A stretch of DNA of 64,000 nt from Meira nashicola. Taxonomy: Eukaryota > Basidiomycota > Exobasidiomycetes > Exobasidiales > Brachybasidiaceae. The stretch's first letter is position 1; the number at the start of each line of letters is the position of its first letter. A program made the translations under genes and the position numbers. A model generated the notes under the pieces. The model had not been told where the DNA came from. It saw nothing but the letters and a program-made list of their open reading frames with translations, and ran no database searches. Shown here piece after piece: positions 9,287 to 19,180 of this stretch. The stretch spans positions 5,518,013 to 5,582,012 of the forward strand of contig BCJU01000001.1 of NCBI GenBank assembly GCA_001600355.1. The letters are read 5' to 3'.

Positions 9287-10138
9287 TTATGTTTGAGTGA
9301 TATTCACTTGTGCTGCTACAGCTGGACTTGTAAGAGCACCATTTTTAGCCCAAGTAACAACGGCAACATCATAACCATCTGTATGATAACCAATGGTAAT
9401 TTGACCTTGAGTTGCTTTAGGATCTTCGATTAAAACACTTGTAACTTTAGATGCATCTTCTGAACGTCCTGCAAGGATAAAATATCCTTTAACATCTTCA
9501 GGATCTGAAGTTGTTTTCCAATGAACGTTGATCTTGTTTTCGTTACTTAATTGATCTTTTATCGTTTTGAGTGCTTTGACATCTGTAATACTAGGTGGTG
9601 TTGTATTGTTCTTGTGTGCGAATCCAAACGGAGTAGAATTCCAAACTGTTTTATCTGCATGTGCAACACCAGCAGGAACAGCTTGAACGGAAAATTTCTT
9701 TGGAATTTTACCTTTCAAAGCAGGTGGAAAGTTTGTATCATTTGCTCCAATATTGCAAATATCCACAATAATTGGCGTGAGTGTATATTCTGTCTTGAGC
9801 AGATAAGCACCTCGTTGACCTTTCGGTGTTGCTTCAACGGCAGCTAAAGATGTATCTGTGTTGACAGTCTCATTCGGCTTCAAATAGTACTTTTGTCCGT
9901 TCTCATAGACTGCATAAACGTCATATTGATAACGTTGATCATTGAAATCCCTTTCAAAATTAATTTCAACAGAGCAATTGTCAGTTTCAGTAGGTTTGGT
10001 GTAGAACGCTCTGAACCCGAATGGTCTTTTGACCTTGTCATCAATCCAAGTCGGTTCTACCACTCTGAGAGCTTGTGTGATTGCACAGAAGCTTAAAAGC
10101 GTAGCAAAACAAAGGAAAAATGAAGTTTTGCGTGGCAT
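9287..10138 (-). CDS. Secreted two-domain Fn3-like protein, array member 5
   Basis: 283 residues from the Met at 10138 (MPRKTSFFLCFATLLSFCAI, a signal peptide). An upstream in-frame Met at 10237 is unlikely. It is very close to array member 4: both have TKPTETDNCSVE, FERDFNDQRYQYDVYAVYE and PKGQRGAY, then WNSTPFGFA or WMSNPFGFA, and the end ALTSPAVAAQVNIT. It is the promoter-proximal end of the five-gene array; upstream lies CGG-TCGC-CCG (10318-10327). Function unknown. Confidence 0.72.
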   Translation of the reverse strand: MPRKTSFFLCFATLLSFCAITQALRVVEPTWIDDKVKRPFGFRAFYTKPTETDNCSVEINFERDFNDQRYQYDVYAVYENGQKYYLKPNETVNTDTSLAAVEATPKGQRGAYLLKTEYTLTPIIVDICNIGANDTNFPPALKGKIPKKFSVQAVPAGVAHADKTVWNSTPFGFAHKNNTTPPSITDVKALKTIKDQLSNENKINVHWKTTSDPEDVKGYFILAGRSEDASKVTSVLIEDPKATQGQITIGYHTDGYDVAVVTWAKNGALTSPAVAAQVNITQT

Positions 10139-10446
10139 GGTGAGTAGTTTGAGAAATGATGGTAACGAATTTGGTAGTTGGTGGAAGGGATAAGGTTGGC
10201 CCTTTTCTGAGGCTAAGAATACCTTCATCAGGTACACTTGCGTCTTTGTTGCGGCTCATCAGATCCAGACGATTCAGCTAATCAGCGGCTGCCGCATCGC
10301 ACCGCTCCTATCAATAACGGTCGCCCGGCTTCCCTTACTCTGCTTGTTGTTATCCCACCTTCCCCCGTTAGATACGCCGCTCCTATGCTTCGCAATAATA
10401 TAAATTAAATTTGTCTGTCTACTGTACATTTCTCCTCTTCCTCTCA
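10139..10446. other. Intergenic region between array member 5 and CIA30
   Basis: A spacer of about 310 bp, GC-richer than its surroundings near 10280-10370, with the CGG-TCGC-CCG element. No gene is seen. Confidence 0.5.
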
Positions 10447-11439
10447 TCAATGTTGCTCGATTGTGATCCCCTCTTCATTTAAAGCATCGTCACTTATTGC
10501 TTCAATATGTTCGATCCCCAAATCAAAGTTATATTTAATTCCTCTCCTGCTCCCTTTTGCAATTTGCGGACGTTCTTTCTCTCCTTCTTCTGATTCTGTT
10601 TGTGATCTGAGTACATTGGGAGCGGAACCACGAGAATTTTCTGTATTTGCAGGTTTGAGATTGTCTAAATTAGGCAATTCCAATGCAACACTCACACCAA
10701 CAGTTCGAAGCTTTTCACGCATCATACCAATTTGTGAAGGCGCAACTTCTCCTGTATTCATCAAAACGAAATCCGTTAGGGGAATGATGACATCTTGCCA
10801 GGCATTTCCCTTTCTTTCATCTAGTAGGAGACGGTGCTGAAATAGGTCGCTTGTAACGGGACCGTCAGTTTGAATGTTGACAAAAAATTTTGGGCCAGGA
10901 GCATTTGCACGATCCAATCCAAGAGCATGAACAGCACGAGTATATGCGCTTGTGCGATGAAGGGAAGATGTAGAGTGCGCTGAATGTACCTTTGCGGAGG
11001 CAATGTTATTAGACACTTCACTTGAAGGAGGACCTGCTAGCCTATTACGAACACGGAGGCGTAAATAGGGATGCATTGTTGTATCCCATGTTTGAGCGCC
11101 AAAAAGGGTTGATCGAGTTCGATTACGAAAAGCAGCATATCCACTTCTTTCCAATTTAGCATTCGATGGCACTTCTGTGCTTAATGTACCAAAAAATCTA
11201 CCTTTTCCTTCTTCGCTATCCAATGCCAATTGCATCTTACTTGCTCCACCTAAATCTGCATCACATCCAGTTGCCAATTCTTCTACATCTCGTTCTGACT
11301 GCAAACTGTAGATTGGAGTACGTCCATACGATGCAGAAGTTGGAGGCAAAACATCCATTCGAATAGCCGAAGCGATTGAATGCTTTGCTTGATCGATACT
11401 TCGATAAAGTGCACTGGAAAAGTTTTTGCTAAACGACAT
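10447..11439 (-). CDS. CIA30: CIA30-family mitochondrial complex I assembly factor
   Basis: 330 residues, no intron. The CIA30 domain spans roughly residues 95-325: GYAAFRNRTRSTLFGAQTWD, YLRLRVRNR, GPKFFVNIQTDGPVTSDLFQ, WQDVIIPLTDFVLMNTGEV and the terminal F-D-L-G-I-E-H-I-E-A-I. CIA30 (NDUFAF1 in animals) is a chaperone for assembly of the membrane arm of NADH:ubiquinone oxidoreductase, in or at the mitochondrial inner membrane. The N-terminal 30 residues have Arg, Ser and Lys but little acid, consistent with import, although the presequence is not strong. It is divergent from the cyclin gene, with about 240 bp between starts. Confidence 0.85.
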   Translation of the reverse strand: MSFSKNFSSALYRSIDQAKHSIASAIRMDVLPPTSASYGRTPIYSLQSERDVEELATGCDADLGGASKMQLALDSEEGKGRFFGTLSTEVPSNAKLERSGYAAFRNRTRSTLFGAQTWDTTMHPYLRLRVRNRLAGPPSSEVSNNIASAKVHSAHSTSSLHRTSAYTRAVHALGLDRANAPGPKFFVNIQTDGPVTSDLFQHRLLLDERKGNAWQDVIIPLTDFVLMNTGEVAPSQIGMMREKLRTVGVSVALELPNLDNLKPANTENSRGSAPNVLRSQTESEEGEKERPQIAKGSRRGIKYNFDLGIEHIEAISDDALNEEGITIEQH

Positions 11440-11680
11440 CTTTAGTGATTAATTGATGGTTGAGAAGATGAAATTTCTATAAATGCAAGAATCAGATAAG
11501 CACTTTGCTTGCATAGGACTAAAAAAGTCTGACATGAGAAAAAAACAGTGGAGGCTTTCCTTCCTTCCTTACGCGTACGCAGAATAAACGCCAACAGGGT
11601 TCATTACACTTTTTTTGAACGCTAACTTTGAACAGTGATCATCAACACACACACATGGATAAATTCAAATTGTGGTACTG

Positions 11681-13036
11681 ATGCGGGTCGTTAGTTCTGT
11701 CAATTTCTTAACGCCAACAGAGGTAGCTCAATTGGCTACTTCAACAGGCTTAAGTCAATCTTCAACTTTTACCAAAAGACAAACGCAATTACTTGGATTT
11801 CTTCAAGCTTTAGGTTCTCGAATAGGATTTCCACAAAGGACGATAGCAACTGCACAATTATTATTTCTTCGATTTCATTTATTTTTCAGTCCTAGTGAAT
11901 TCTTACCTCATGAAGTAGCTATTGCATGTACTGTTGTCGCTTCTAAAATTCAAGATACACCAAAAAAGCCAAAGGAGGTAGTACTTAGCAGTTGGGCTTT
12001 ACGATTTCCAGAAATGGTGCGAAGTACACCTAATGTGAAAGCTACAGCAACAAACAAGAGCATATCCGATGCAAATGTCTCAACACCGCAATCTCACATA
12101 ACTCAAATTCAATTGGGTCTTGGTATCATCTCTGAAAGTGATGTAGATGCTGCAGCAGTGGAAAAGGAAAGAAAGAGAGCAGTTTCGATTGAAACATTAA
12201 TACTTCAAAGTATCACATTTGACTTTAATGTGCATGTCAGTGAAAGTTTTCGATTATCACTTAAGATATGTCGATCTTGGAAGTTGGATAAAGATTTCGC
12301 AAAGTTATCATGGCAGATTACAGCAGATTGTCATAGAACATATGCTCCTATAAGTTATCCTCCTTCAACAATCGCATTAGGTTCAATTTATTGTGCAACT
12401 CTTTTGAGACAACGTGCAAGCAAAGAGGATGAGGTGGCTGCCAAAATCATCGACAGATTCAAGTCCCTATCCATCATTAATCTAACCCGCGAGTTCTCCA
12501 CTACTATCGATTGTGTGGAGGAGGTGGTACATGCTCTGCTGGATCTCTATTCAATCACAGCTCCTACCTTGAATAGCGGAATTCTTTCATCCTCAGCTAC
12601 ACCACTTTCACCTGCAACTCCAGCATCACCTGCGGAAACTGCTATTGGTGAACACGGCAATAACGATCCAAGCTCTACTAATAATCGCAAATTACCAAGT
12701 CACATTTCTTCACCACCTCCTTTCGGCATTTTATTCTGGCTGTCTTATATTTTGGGAGGTATTGCTCCGATTATGCCATCAGAAATTATTGCTGATCTAA
12801 CTCAAATAAAAATTGACCTTCGACAAAATGAAGATCAACGAAAGCGAAACATAACGGAGCAAGACATAATTTCACCCTTAACAGAGACTTCTCTTTTAGT
12901 ACGTCCATTCGATAAAGGAGGCGTTTTGGGAGACATTGAACAGGGCAATCCAGAATCTATTGAAGTCTTGACAGCTTCTTGGCAAGAACGGGATCAGGAT
13001 AAACAATATGCATCCTTGCAAAGATTTCTATTTTAA
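11681..13036 (+). CDS. Cyclin-box protein, Ctk2/cyclin K-like
   Basis: 451 residues from the ATG at 11681; an upstream ATG at 11655 is out of frame and terminates at once. A first cyclin box (about residues 35-200) shows QTQLLGFLQALGSRIGFPQR, then FFSPSEFLPHEVAIACTVVA, then SKIQDTPKKPKEVV. This is the K-x-x-D/E-x-P-K-x pattern seen in cyclin K, cyclin T and yeast Ctk2, partners of CTD kinases that phosphorylate RNA polymerase II. A second, weaker box follows (HRTYAPISYPPSTIALGSIY). The C-terminal 150 residues are low complexity. The exact subfamily is uncertain; a transcription-type cyclin is well supported. Confidence 0.72.
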   Translation: MRVVSSVNFLTPTEVAQLATSTGLSQSSTFTKRQTQLLGFLQALGSRIGFPQRTIATAQLLFLRFHLFFSPSEFLPHEVAIACTVVASKIQDTPKKPKEVVLSSWALRFPEMVRSTPNVKATATNKSISDANVSTPQSHITQIQLGLGIISESDVDAAAVEKERKRAVSIETLILQSITFDFNVHVSESFRLSLKICRSWKLDKDFAKLSWQITADCHRTYAPISYPPSTIALGSIYCATLLRQRASKEDEVAAKIIDRFKSLSIINLTREFSTTIDCVEEVVHALLDLYSITAPTLNSGILSSSATPLSPATPASPAETAIGEHGNNDPSSTNNRKLPSHISSPPPFGILFWLSYILGGIAPIMPSEIIADLTQIKIDLRQNEDQRKRNITEQDIISPLTETSLLVRPFDKGGVLGDIEQGNPESIEVLTASWQERDQDKQYASLQRFLF

Positions 13037-13181
13037 GCATGTTTGTATTTCTATCACGGCATGACCACAATTGTACTTTAAATGCATCAAATCGTAATTT
13101 TATAAAGCTTTATGAAGAAAGGCACTTATCGAAAGAGGGAAAGAGAGAGAGGGAGAGAGTACAGTGGTAGTAGTGGACACT

Positions 13182-14001
13182 TTACTTCTTTGCAGCACCG
13201 GCAGGGCCATTGACTGCTCGCCATTGTGTACGGGCACCCATCAAACTGGTTGCTAAACCTGCCAAACCCAAAACACCTTCATCCAAGTCTAAGAATTCAG
13301 CACCAGTTGCAGGAAGTAACCAATCAAGAGAATCTTGTGTCATTTGGAAGTATACGCCTGCTTGTTCAGTTTGAATTTGTTGTAGTTCAATCTTACGTTC
13401 TGCTTCCTTTTCGGCTGTAGCACGAGGACGTTTAGCTGCTGCCAAACGTTGACGTAAGACATAAGTTTTGTATGATCCTGAGATCAAAGAGAATGTCAAA
13501 CCTGTCAACCAGAATCTAGCGGCATTCTTTTGAATCTTTTTGTATGTTTCAGGTGAGAATTGGTATGCTTTTGAGCCGTGCAACCATTGCAATTGATCTA
13601 AGATCAAATAAGATCCGTAACCTAATTGACGACCGATAGCGGTATAAGAAACAACTGGATCTTGAATTGCAGTTGCTTTGAGAGCAGCTTGTAAATGTTC
13701 CAAGAATTTACCTACACGCATCAATTTACGACTTAAAGCTAAACTACTTTTAAGATTTTGTAATCTTTGAACAGTTTCTTTTGTTGCTCCTTTACGGTAT
13801 TCATACCATGCCAAGAAACGTGCTAAATATTGCACGGATCGATAAGTCTTATCACGACCTACTGTCGTACTCCAGAATCGGAGCTTGAAGGAGGATGAAT
13901 TTGTCAGCAATCACGAAATTCTGTTGCTCTTCTTATCTGTTCATAGTACTTACAGTTTGCGATAGATAAGGATGAAGAACGATTTGTTGTAAAGCAGACA
14001 T
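13182..14001 (-). CDS. PEX11: Peroxisomal membrane protein PEX11 (two exons)
   Basis: Two exons: 13954-14001 (first, 16 codons, MSALQQIVLHPYLSQT) and 13182-13883. The 70-nt intron 13884-13953 has a GTAAGT donor and a CTTCAAG acceptor, and joining is in phase 0. The spliced protein is 249 residues, the normal PEX11 size. Exon 2 opens LRFWSTTVGRDKTYRSVQYLA, the conserved N-terminal amphipathic region that tubulates peroxisomal membranes, and the C-terminus holds hydrophobic segments (FLDLDEGVLGLAGLATSLMG). PEX11 drives peroxisome elongation and proliferation. Without the short first exon the frame begins with an implausible TNSSSFK leader, so the intron decides the start. Confidence 0.9.
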
Positions 14002-14717
14002 GATGATTGATTTTCTGAGTCTGTTCCGATTATGATCGTTACAAGGCAAAAAGTTGTCTTTTTTTTGGAAGATGGTAGCAGAATAAAAATTACACTTGCA
14101 TGCATTGACTTCAAATTGTGTGAAACCAAAGGTGGGCCTGTAGAGCAGTCAGTATTACGGGCAAGCGATTAGCGTGCGTAAGTTAGATTTTATAAAGCCT
14201 TCGTTGCGCCGGTGAAATGTCAGAGGTTTGGAATATGCATCTTGATATGCGCCGGCGCACGCACGCTTCGAATCGACTTTAGAGACAGACTCTTTGACGT
14301 TCATATAGCCGACTTAGCCGGTTTCTTCCCCCGATGAAGTTTTCAATGGCGCGCCCGTGTGTCAGATGTGTTTACATAGTCAAAATCAGGATGATGAAAG
14401 TGCCGGCAAATGTATGTACAAGCTTCAGGAAGGAATAACAACTCTTGCCCAGAGAGATCTTTTTTCTTGAGAACAATTATAACTTGCTTGATTTGAGTTT
14501 AATCTATAATGACTCAAAAATGACCCCCGCACCACTTGCACGGATACAAGAATACAGCTTCTCCGCTAACTGCGTGCGAGCGCTGCGCAGTAACAAACAC
14601 TGAGTGAGTCTTTGACCTGCGCTAATTTCTCGCACGGCCATAAAATCAAATGAAGGAACACGTTTTATTGAACAACAGGAAGATCCACCGAAATACCACC
14701 ATCACCATTCTGTAAAG
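14002..14717. other. Bidirectional promoter region PEX11 / M13 peptidase
   Basis: About 715 bp between divergent genes, without coding potential. It contains the palindrome GCGCCGGCGC (14249-14258) and AGCGCTGCGCAG (14579-14590). Both words recur in other intergenic regions of this window (see findings). Confidence 0.5.
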
Positions 14718-17321
14718 ATGGCGTCTTCACAACAATACGGAAGACCATCAACGGATGATGTTGACGAAAATCGACCTTTGTTGCACAATGATGATGATTT
14801 GGAAGAATATGGAGAACAAGAAAATCAACCTTTTCATCATCGTTTCTTAGCACAATTGAAGCAGTTGAAAGATCCAAAATCTTTACGTCCTTTAGAGATA
14901 GTTCTGTTGGCAATCTCTCTCTTATTCATTCTTCTGTTTATCATTTTTGTTAGTCTTTATGCAACCACTAAATCAAGAATCGATCATGGCAGTCCAGACA
15001 AGCAATTACCTTTGCCAGGAGGAGAAAATGTATGCACATCCAAGCATTGCGTTTTGACGGCAGGTGACTTATTGCGTTCGATTGACACAACCGTTGATCC
15101 TTGTGATGACTTTTACCATTTCTCTGTTGGTGGCTGGCTCAATGATCATCCTATTCCCGCTGATGCAGGAGTGTATGGGATGGCACAAAAGATTGGCGAT
15201 GATAATGCTCGATTGATGAAGAAGTTTTTGGAAGAGGAGGATGATGGCCCAACGATCTTTAAGCATTCCAAAGATGATGTCGACAAGAGAAATATCGCTA
15301 AACTCCGATCATTCTATCAATCCTGCATGGATACTTCTAGTCAAGATAAAGTAGGTGCTAAGCCTGTTTTGGATGTTGTCCTCGATTTGTGGGAATTGTT
15401 GACGAAAGGCGAAAAGAAGGATGATATGGATAATTTTGACTTTTCCGCCATGTTCATTCCAACTATCGATAACAAAGAATTGAATGGAATCTACATAGAT
15501 GAGCCAGTCATTCCGCCCAACAGACCTCCAGCACGTCATCCACCTACAGAAAAGCCAAGACCTTTGCCTCCAAGAGATGGCCGCCAACGCGGCTTTACGG
15601 AAGCTTTGGCTTCAGCACACTCACAAGGTCTCCCTGCTTTGTTTGAATGGTTCACTGAAGGTGAGCCTGTCAAAGATCCAAAGCATGGTACTGCCTATCT
15701 GTCTCCTTCTGGTCTTGGTTTCCCGGACAAAGTATATTATGACGACACAGATGAGCTCGAGTTCTATGAAGAGCGTATTGAAGAATCTTTCTCCTTATTC
15801 TTGGAAGCACGCGAGAAAGACATGAATTCACAAAAGAAGAAGCACAAGCCCACAAAAGAGCATGTGAAAGAAATGGCAAAGTTGGTCGTGGAATTTGAGA
15901 GAAATATTGCCAAGATCACACCAGACGGTGAAGATTTGGAAGATCCGATTGCAACCTACAATCCAACCACGATCTCATCCCTTTCATACACTTTCTCTGG
16001 AATTGACTGGCCGACATATCTTGCTGCTTTGACAGTTCGTGTGCCCAAAAAAGTGATTGTGCAATCGCCCAATTTCCTTAAACGACTTGACGCTCTGGTC
16101 AGTAGGACAAAGACGGAAGTCCTTGGAGCTTATTTGACTTGGACAGTTTTGCGAACATTTGGTCTGCAACTTGGTCCAAACGTTCCATTGCGTAAACCAA
16201 TTGATGCTCTCGACCGTAGATCAAAAGGTGTGGAAGATGATGTAAAGGAGGATCGATCAACGATTTGCTTTGCTGCGACAAATGATGCATTGGGTTACTT
16301 ATCCGGTCACTTTTACGTCCAAGAAGCATTCTCTATCCGTGCACGCAATATTGCAACGAGTATCATTGATTCTATCATTGGTGCATTCAAGTCAAGATTA
16401 CCCGAACTAGATTGGTTAGATCCTAAAACACGCAGAAAGGCGGAAGTCAAAGCAGATGCAGTCAAGATTAAAGTCGGATGGCCATTGAGCCCAAACACAA
16501 CAGATGCGATTGCGATTGAGAAATACTATGCAGATTTGAAAGTAGACAAGAAGGACTACTACGGAAATGTTGCAAGAAAATTGCAGCGGGATGCTAAACG
16601 TCAATGGGCTAGTGTCGAAAGACAATTGGATCCAGAAAGTTGGGACATGATTCCATCTGAAGTGAATGCTTATTATAACCCCAGCGCAAACGAGATCGTC
16701 TTCCCTGCCGGTATCTTGCAGCCATCTTACTTTTCGGAATATTGGCCATCTTATCTCCAATACGGAGCGTTTGGAAATGTGGCCGGACATGAATTATCGC
16801 ATGCGTTTGATCCAAATGGTCGCCTTTTTGATGAAAATGGCAAATTACATGATTGGTGGACAAATGATACAGCTAAAGCGTTTAACGAAAGACGTGATTG
16901 TTTGATCGATCAATATAGCAACTATACTATTCCCAACGGAAAAGGTGGAAAAGAACATTTGCGTGGTCGTTTCACGATTGGAGAAGATGTTGCAGACGCA
17001 GGAGGAATGGCACAAAGCTTCCGTGCATGGAAAACAACATTGAAAGAAGGCGGTCAAGAAGCATTAGATGCAAATCCACTTTTGCCCGGCTTAGATTATT
17101 CACGCGAACAATTATTCTTTGTTGCCTTTGCAATGGGATGGGCTCGTAACATTCGAATTCAAGAAGCTGTCAGAAGGTTGCGTACAGATGAACATTCTGC
17201 CACCAAATTCCGTGTGATCGGTACTTTATCAAACAATGCAGACTTTGCAGAAGTTTGGGGTTGCAAACCTGGAAAAGATCGAATGGCACGAAGTGAGGAG
17301 GAACGTTGTGCGATTTGGTAG
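14718..17321 (+). CDS. M13-family (neprilysin/ECE-like) zinc metallopeptidase, type II membrane protein
   Basis: 867 residues. A cytosolic N-terminus with acidic stretches and a dileucine (NRPLLHNDDD) is followed by one TM segment (about 57-82, PLEIVLLAISLLFILLFIIF) and a large ectodomain. Family hallmarks in order: CVLTAGDLLRSID and DPCDDFYHFSVGGW; NAYYNPSANEIVFPAGILQP; the zinc motif HELSH (about residues 691-695, HExxH type); the downstream glutamate in GEDVADAGG (about 755); and a C-terminal CxxW (RCAIW). Full-length M13 enzymes cleave short peptides outside the cell or in a lumen. All catalytic elements are present. The N-terminal dileucine could direct it to vacuole or endosome (inference). 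Confidence 0.92.
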   Translation: MASSQQYGRPSTDDVDENRPLLHNDDDLEEYGEQENQPFHHRFLAQLKQLKDPKSLRPLEIVLLAISLLFILLFIIFVSLYATTKSRIDHGSPDKQLPLPGGENVCTSKHCVLTAGDLLRSIDTTVDPCDDFYHFSVGGWLNDHPIPADAGVYGMAQKIGDDNARLMKKFLEEEDDGPTIFKHSKDDVDKRNIAKLRSFYQSCMDTSSQDKVGAKPVLDVVLDLWELLTKGEKKDDMDNFDFSAMFIPTIDNKELNGIYIDEPVIPPNRPPARHPPTEKPRPLPPRDGRQRGFTEALASAHSQGLPALFEWFTEGEPVKDPKHGTAYLSPSGLGFPDKVYYDDTDELEFYEERIEESFSLFLEAREKDMNSQKKKHKPTKEHVKEMAKLVVEFERNIAKITPDGEDLEDPIATYNPTTISSLSYTFSGIDWPTYLAALTVRVPKKVIVQSPNFLKRLDALVSRTKTEVLGAYLTWTVLRTFGLQLGPNVPLRKPIDALDRRSKGVEDDVKEDRSTICFAATNDALGYLSGHFYVQEAFSIRARNIATSIIDSIIGAFKSRLPELDWLDPKTRRKAEVKADAVKIKVGWPLSPNTTDAIAIEKYYADLKVDKKDYYGNVARKLQRDAKRQWASVERQLDPESWDMIPSEVNAYYNPSANEIVFPAGILQPSYFSEYWPSYLQYGAFGNVAGHELSHAFDPNGRLFDENGKLHDWWTNDTAKAFNERRDCLIDQYSNYTIPNGKGGKEHLRGRFTIGEDVADAGGMAQSFRAWKTTLKEGGQEALDANPLLPGLDYSREQLFFVAFAMGWARNIRIQEAVRRLRTDEHSATKFRVIGTLSNNADFAEVWGCKPGKDRMARSEEERCAIW

Positions 17322-17425
17322 AAGCTACACTCTCTTGTGCCCATGCTATTAAGTTATATCAATATCAATCGAATTATTAGGAAGCCAATCCTGTCCGGGA
17401 TATGAAAATGAATAATTTACAAAAG

Positions 17426-18805
17426 TTAGAAATCATCTCGACCAAATCGGTCACGTTTTCTGTTAGGCTTCAACACCACAATAGGTGTTTCCTTTGGTTT
17501 TGGTTTGGGTGAAGTGGGTTTTTGGGCATTTCTTTGCCGTATGAGTGAAGCCATAGGCTCAGGAGGGCTACGATTTTTGAGCCGTATAAGCTCATCAGTA
17601 GAACGGACTGGTGTGCTTGGTTGTGAAATCTTTCCAGCATGACTATCGTCCTTTTTGCTATCTGAGGAGGAGTTTGCTTTTTTCTGACGTGCGATCTTGA
17701 AAGCTTCTGGTTCACTTTCTGACTCTGTCTCACTATCGTCATCTGCTGACACTGGCGGTGCTTTTGAGCTGCTTGCTTGAATATCTGTTGTATATGTGCT
17801 ACTGGTTCTTTGATGCTTGGATTTATCCTTTTGATCCTGCGATGGCCAAAATTGTTCTGGATTCACAGGTTCACGATCCCCATCTTCCATACCATACTTT
17901 CTCTTTTTACTTGCGCTACCAGTCGGTTCAGTGTCAGGCTTGTTGGTCCTGGCTGGACTTTTGTTGACTTCTTTTTTGTCGTGTTCTTTGGCTTTCTTTT
18001 TCTTCAATGACTCGTAAAAAGCAGATTGCCATTCACGCATTTCTTCCCAGTTGAACAGTTCAGCAGGCCGATAGAGAGTTGATCGAATCTTTGAAGGATG
18101 ATTGGAGTCCAGATTGATCATCGTATAAAGATCTGCCTTTGCTGAATTTGGAATTTGACCATGTTCTTTTACAACGCATTCCAGTACTTCCGTGGCATCT
18201 TCTTTACTCCAGATGTTATCAAAGTAAAGACAGATCAATTGTTGAGAATCTTTGCCTGGTCTACTCTTGTCAACACGTAGACTGTCTGCTGTTGCGACCT
18301 TGATGGTATGGCAGCGAGCATTTTTCAACCTGGACAGAGGACCATCGATTATTGATTGAGCCAAACGTCCAAAAACAAGATTGACATATTCTGCACCTTC
18401 GAAGAACATCCACTTTCCGCATGGCCAATTTCTTAATCCAATAGTACGCAGAGCCTCTTCACATTTTTGTATGGAAGAATCTTTCAACATCTTTTTGGAT
18501 GGGCCGGACGTTTTGCTTTTTATTTTGGGGATATCATTATTATTTTCGATGTCCTCCAATCGACGAACCAATTCATCCAGGATCTTTTTGGCTTCGTTTA
18601 ACGATTCATACGTAGGTTTTTTCTCTGCATCACCATCATCAGATCTCTTACTTCTCACCCAGATCCAACCATCTCCGCCGGGCTTTCTGCGTGTCTTTGA
18701 TGGTGCATTGTTCTCGAGAAATTGAGCTAATGAACAATTCTCTTTACCTTCGTTCCATGCGATCAAGCTCTTTTCGGTTGGAGCTGATTCGTCAATCGCC
18801 GCCAT
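17426..18805 (-). CDS. DUF1917 (Bles03/eIF4E-like fold) protein
   Basis: 459 residues. The conserved core (about 30-280) has GGDGWIWVRSKRSDDG, then LRNWPCGKWMFF and GAEYVNLVFGRLAQSIIDGP, then QLICLYFDNIWSKEDATEVL, and NSAKADLYTMINLDSNHPSK. This is the DUF1917 pattern known from fungi and from human C11orf68 (Bles03), whose structure resembles eIF4E; no precise function is established. The C-terminal 180 residues are charged and low complexity (SDDDSETESESEPE, KKDDSHAG), probably disordered and nuclear. A decayed partial copy of codons near the N-terminus lies 8 kb away at 26398-26635. Confidence 0.75.
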   Translation of the reverse strand: MAAIDESAPTEKSLIAWNEGKENCSLAQFLENNAPSKTRRKPGGDGWIWVRSKRSDDGDAEKKPTYESLNEAKKILDELVRRLEDIENNNDIPKIKSKTSGPSKKMLKDSSIQKCEEALRTIGLRNWPCGKWMFFEGAEYVNLVFGRLAQSIIDGPLSRLKNARCHTIKVATADSLRVDKSRPGKDSQQLICLYFDNIWSKEDATEVLECVVKEHGQIPNSAKADLYTMINLDSNHPSKIRSTLYRPAELFNWEEMREWQSAFYESLKKKKAKEHDKKEVNKSPARTNKPDTEPTGSASKKRKYGMEDGDREPVNPEQFWPSQDQKDKSKHQRTSSTYTTDIQASSSKAPPVSADDDSETESESEPEAFKIARQKKANSSSDSKKDDSHAGKISQPSTPVRSTDELIRLKNRSPPEPMASLIRQRNAQKPTSPKPKPKETPIVVLKPNRKRDRFGRDDF

Positions 18806-19180
18806 TTCTTGTACCTCTTGATATAATTATAATGTTCATGGACGAAGGAAAGGTAGGTTGCATCTTGGTATTCATCACGTACATCAAGAATCTAAACAAG
18901 TTTGATTAATTTCAACTTTTCTCCACTGAGCTCTAATTTTTTGGTTCACGCTAACGCAACAGACCAACACTCGTTTGCTTTTTTTTCCACAATGTGCCTG
19001 CATGCAGTGCGCTTGTTCAGCGGCGCCGAGCTGTATAGACAGACACGCGTGTGTCCGTAAGATGAAGGGAAGGCCAGCATTCGCAAAATAGGCCGTGCAC
19101 AAGATTGAATGCTGTTACATACATAGGTGCGTAGAAGATCGTGCATTTAATCACTTCCGCACCATCATTTAACATAAAAA
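18806..19180. other. Bidirectional promoter region DUF1917 / CAP
   Basis: About 375 bp between divergent starts, with a GGCGCCG word near 19021. No gene is seen. Confidence 0.5.

Noticed and set aside
10463..10840. 125-codon open frame antisense to CIA30
   Set aside because: Shadow of the CIA30 coding sequence; no signal, domain or start context.
11655..11720. Intron joining ATG 11655 to the cyclin reading frame
   Set aside because: Tested donors at 11672 and 11675 with acceptor 11720: neither keeps the frame, so the ATG at 11681 is used.
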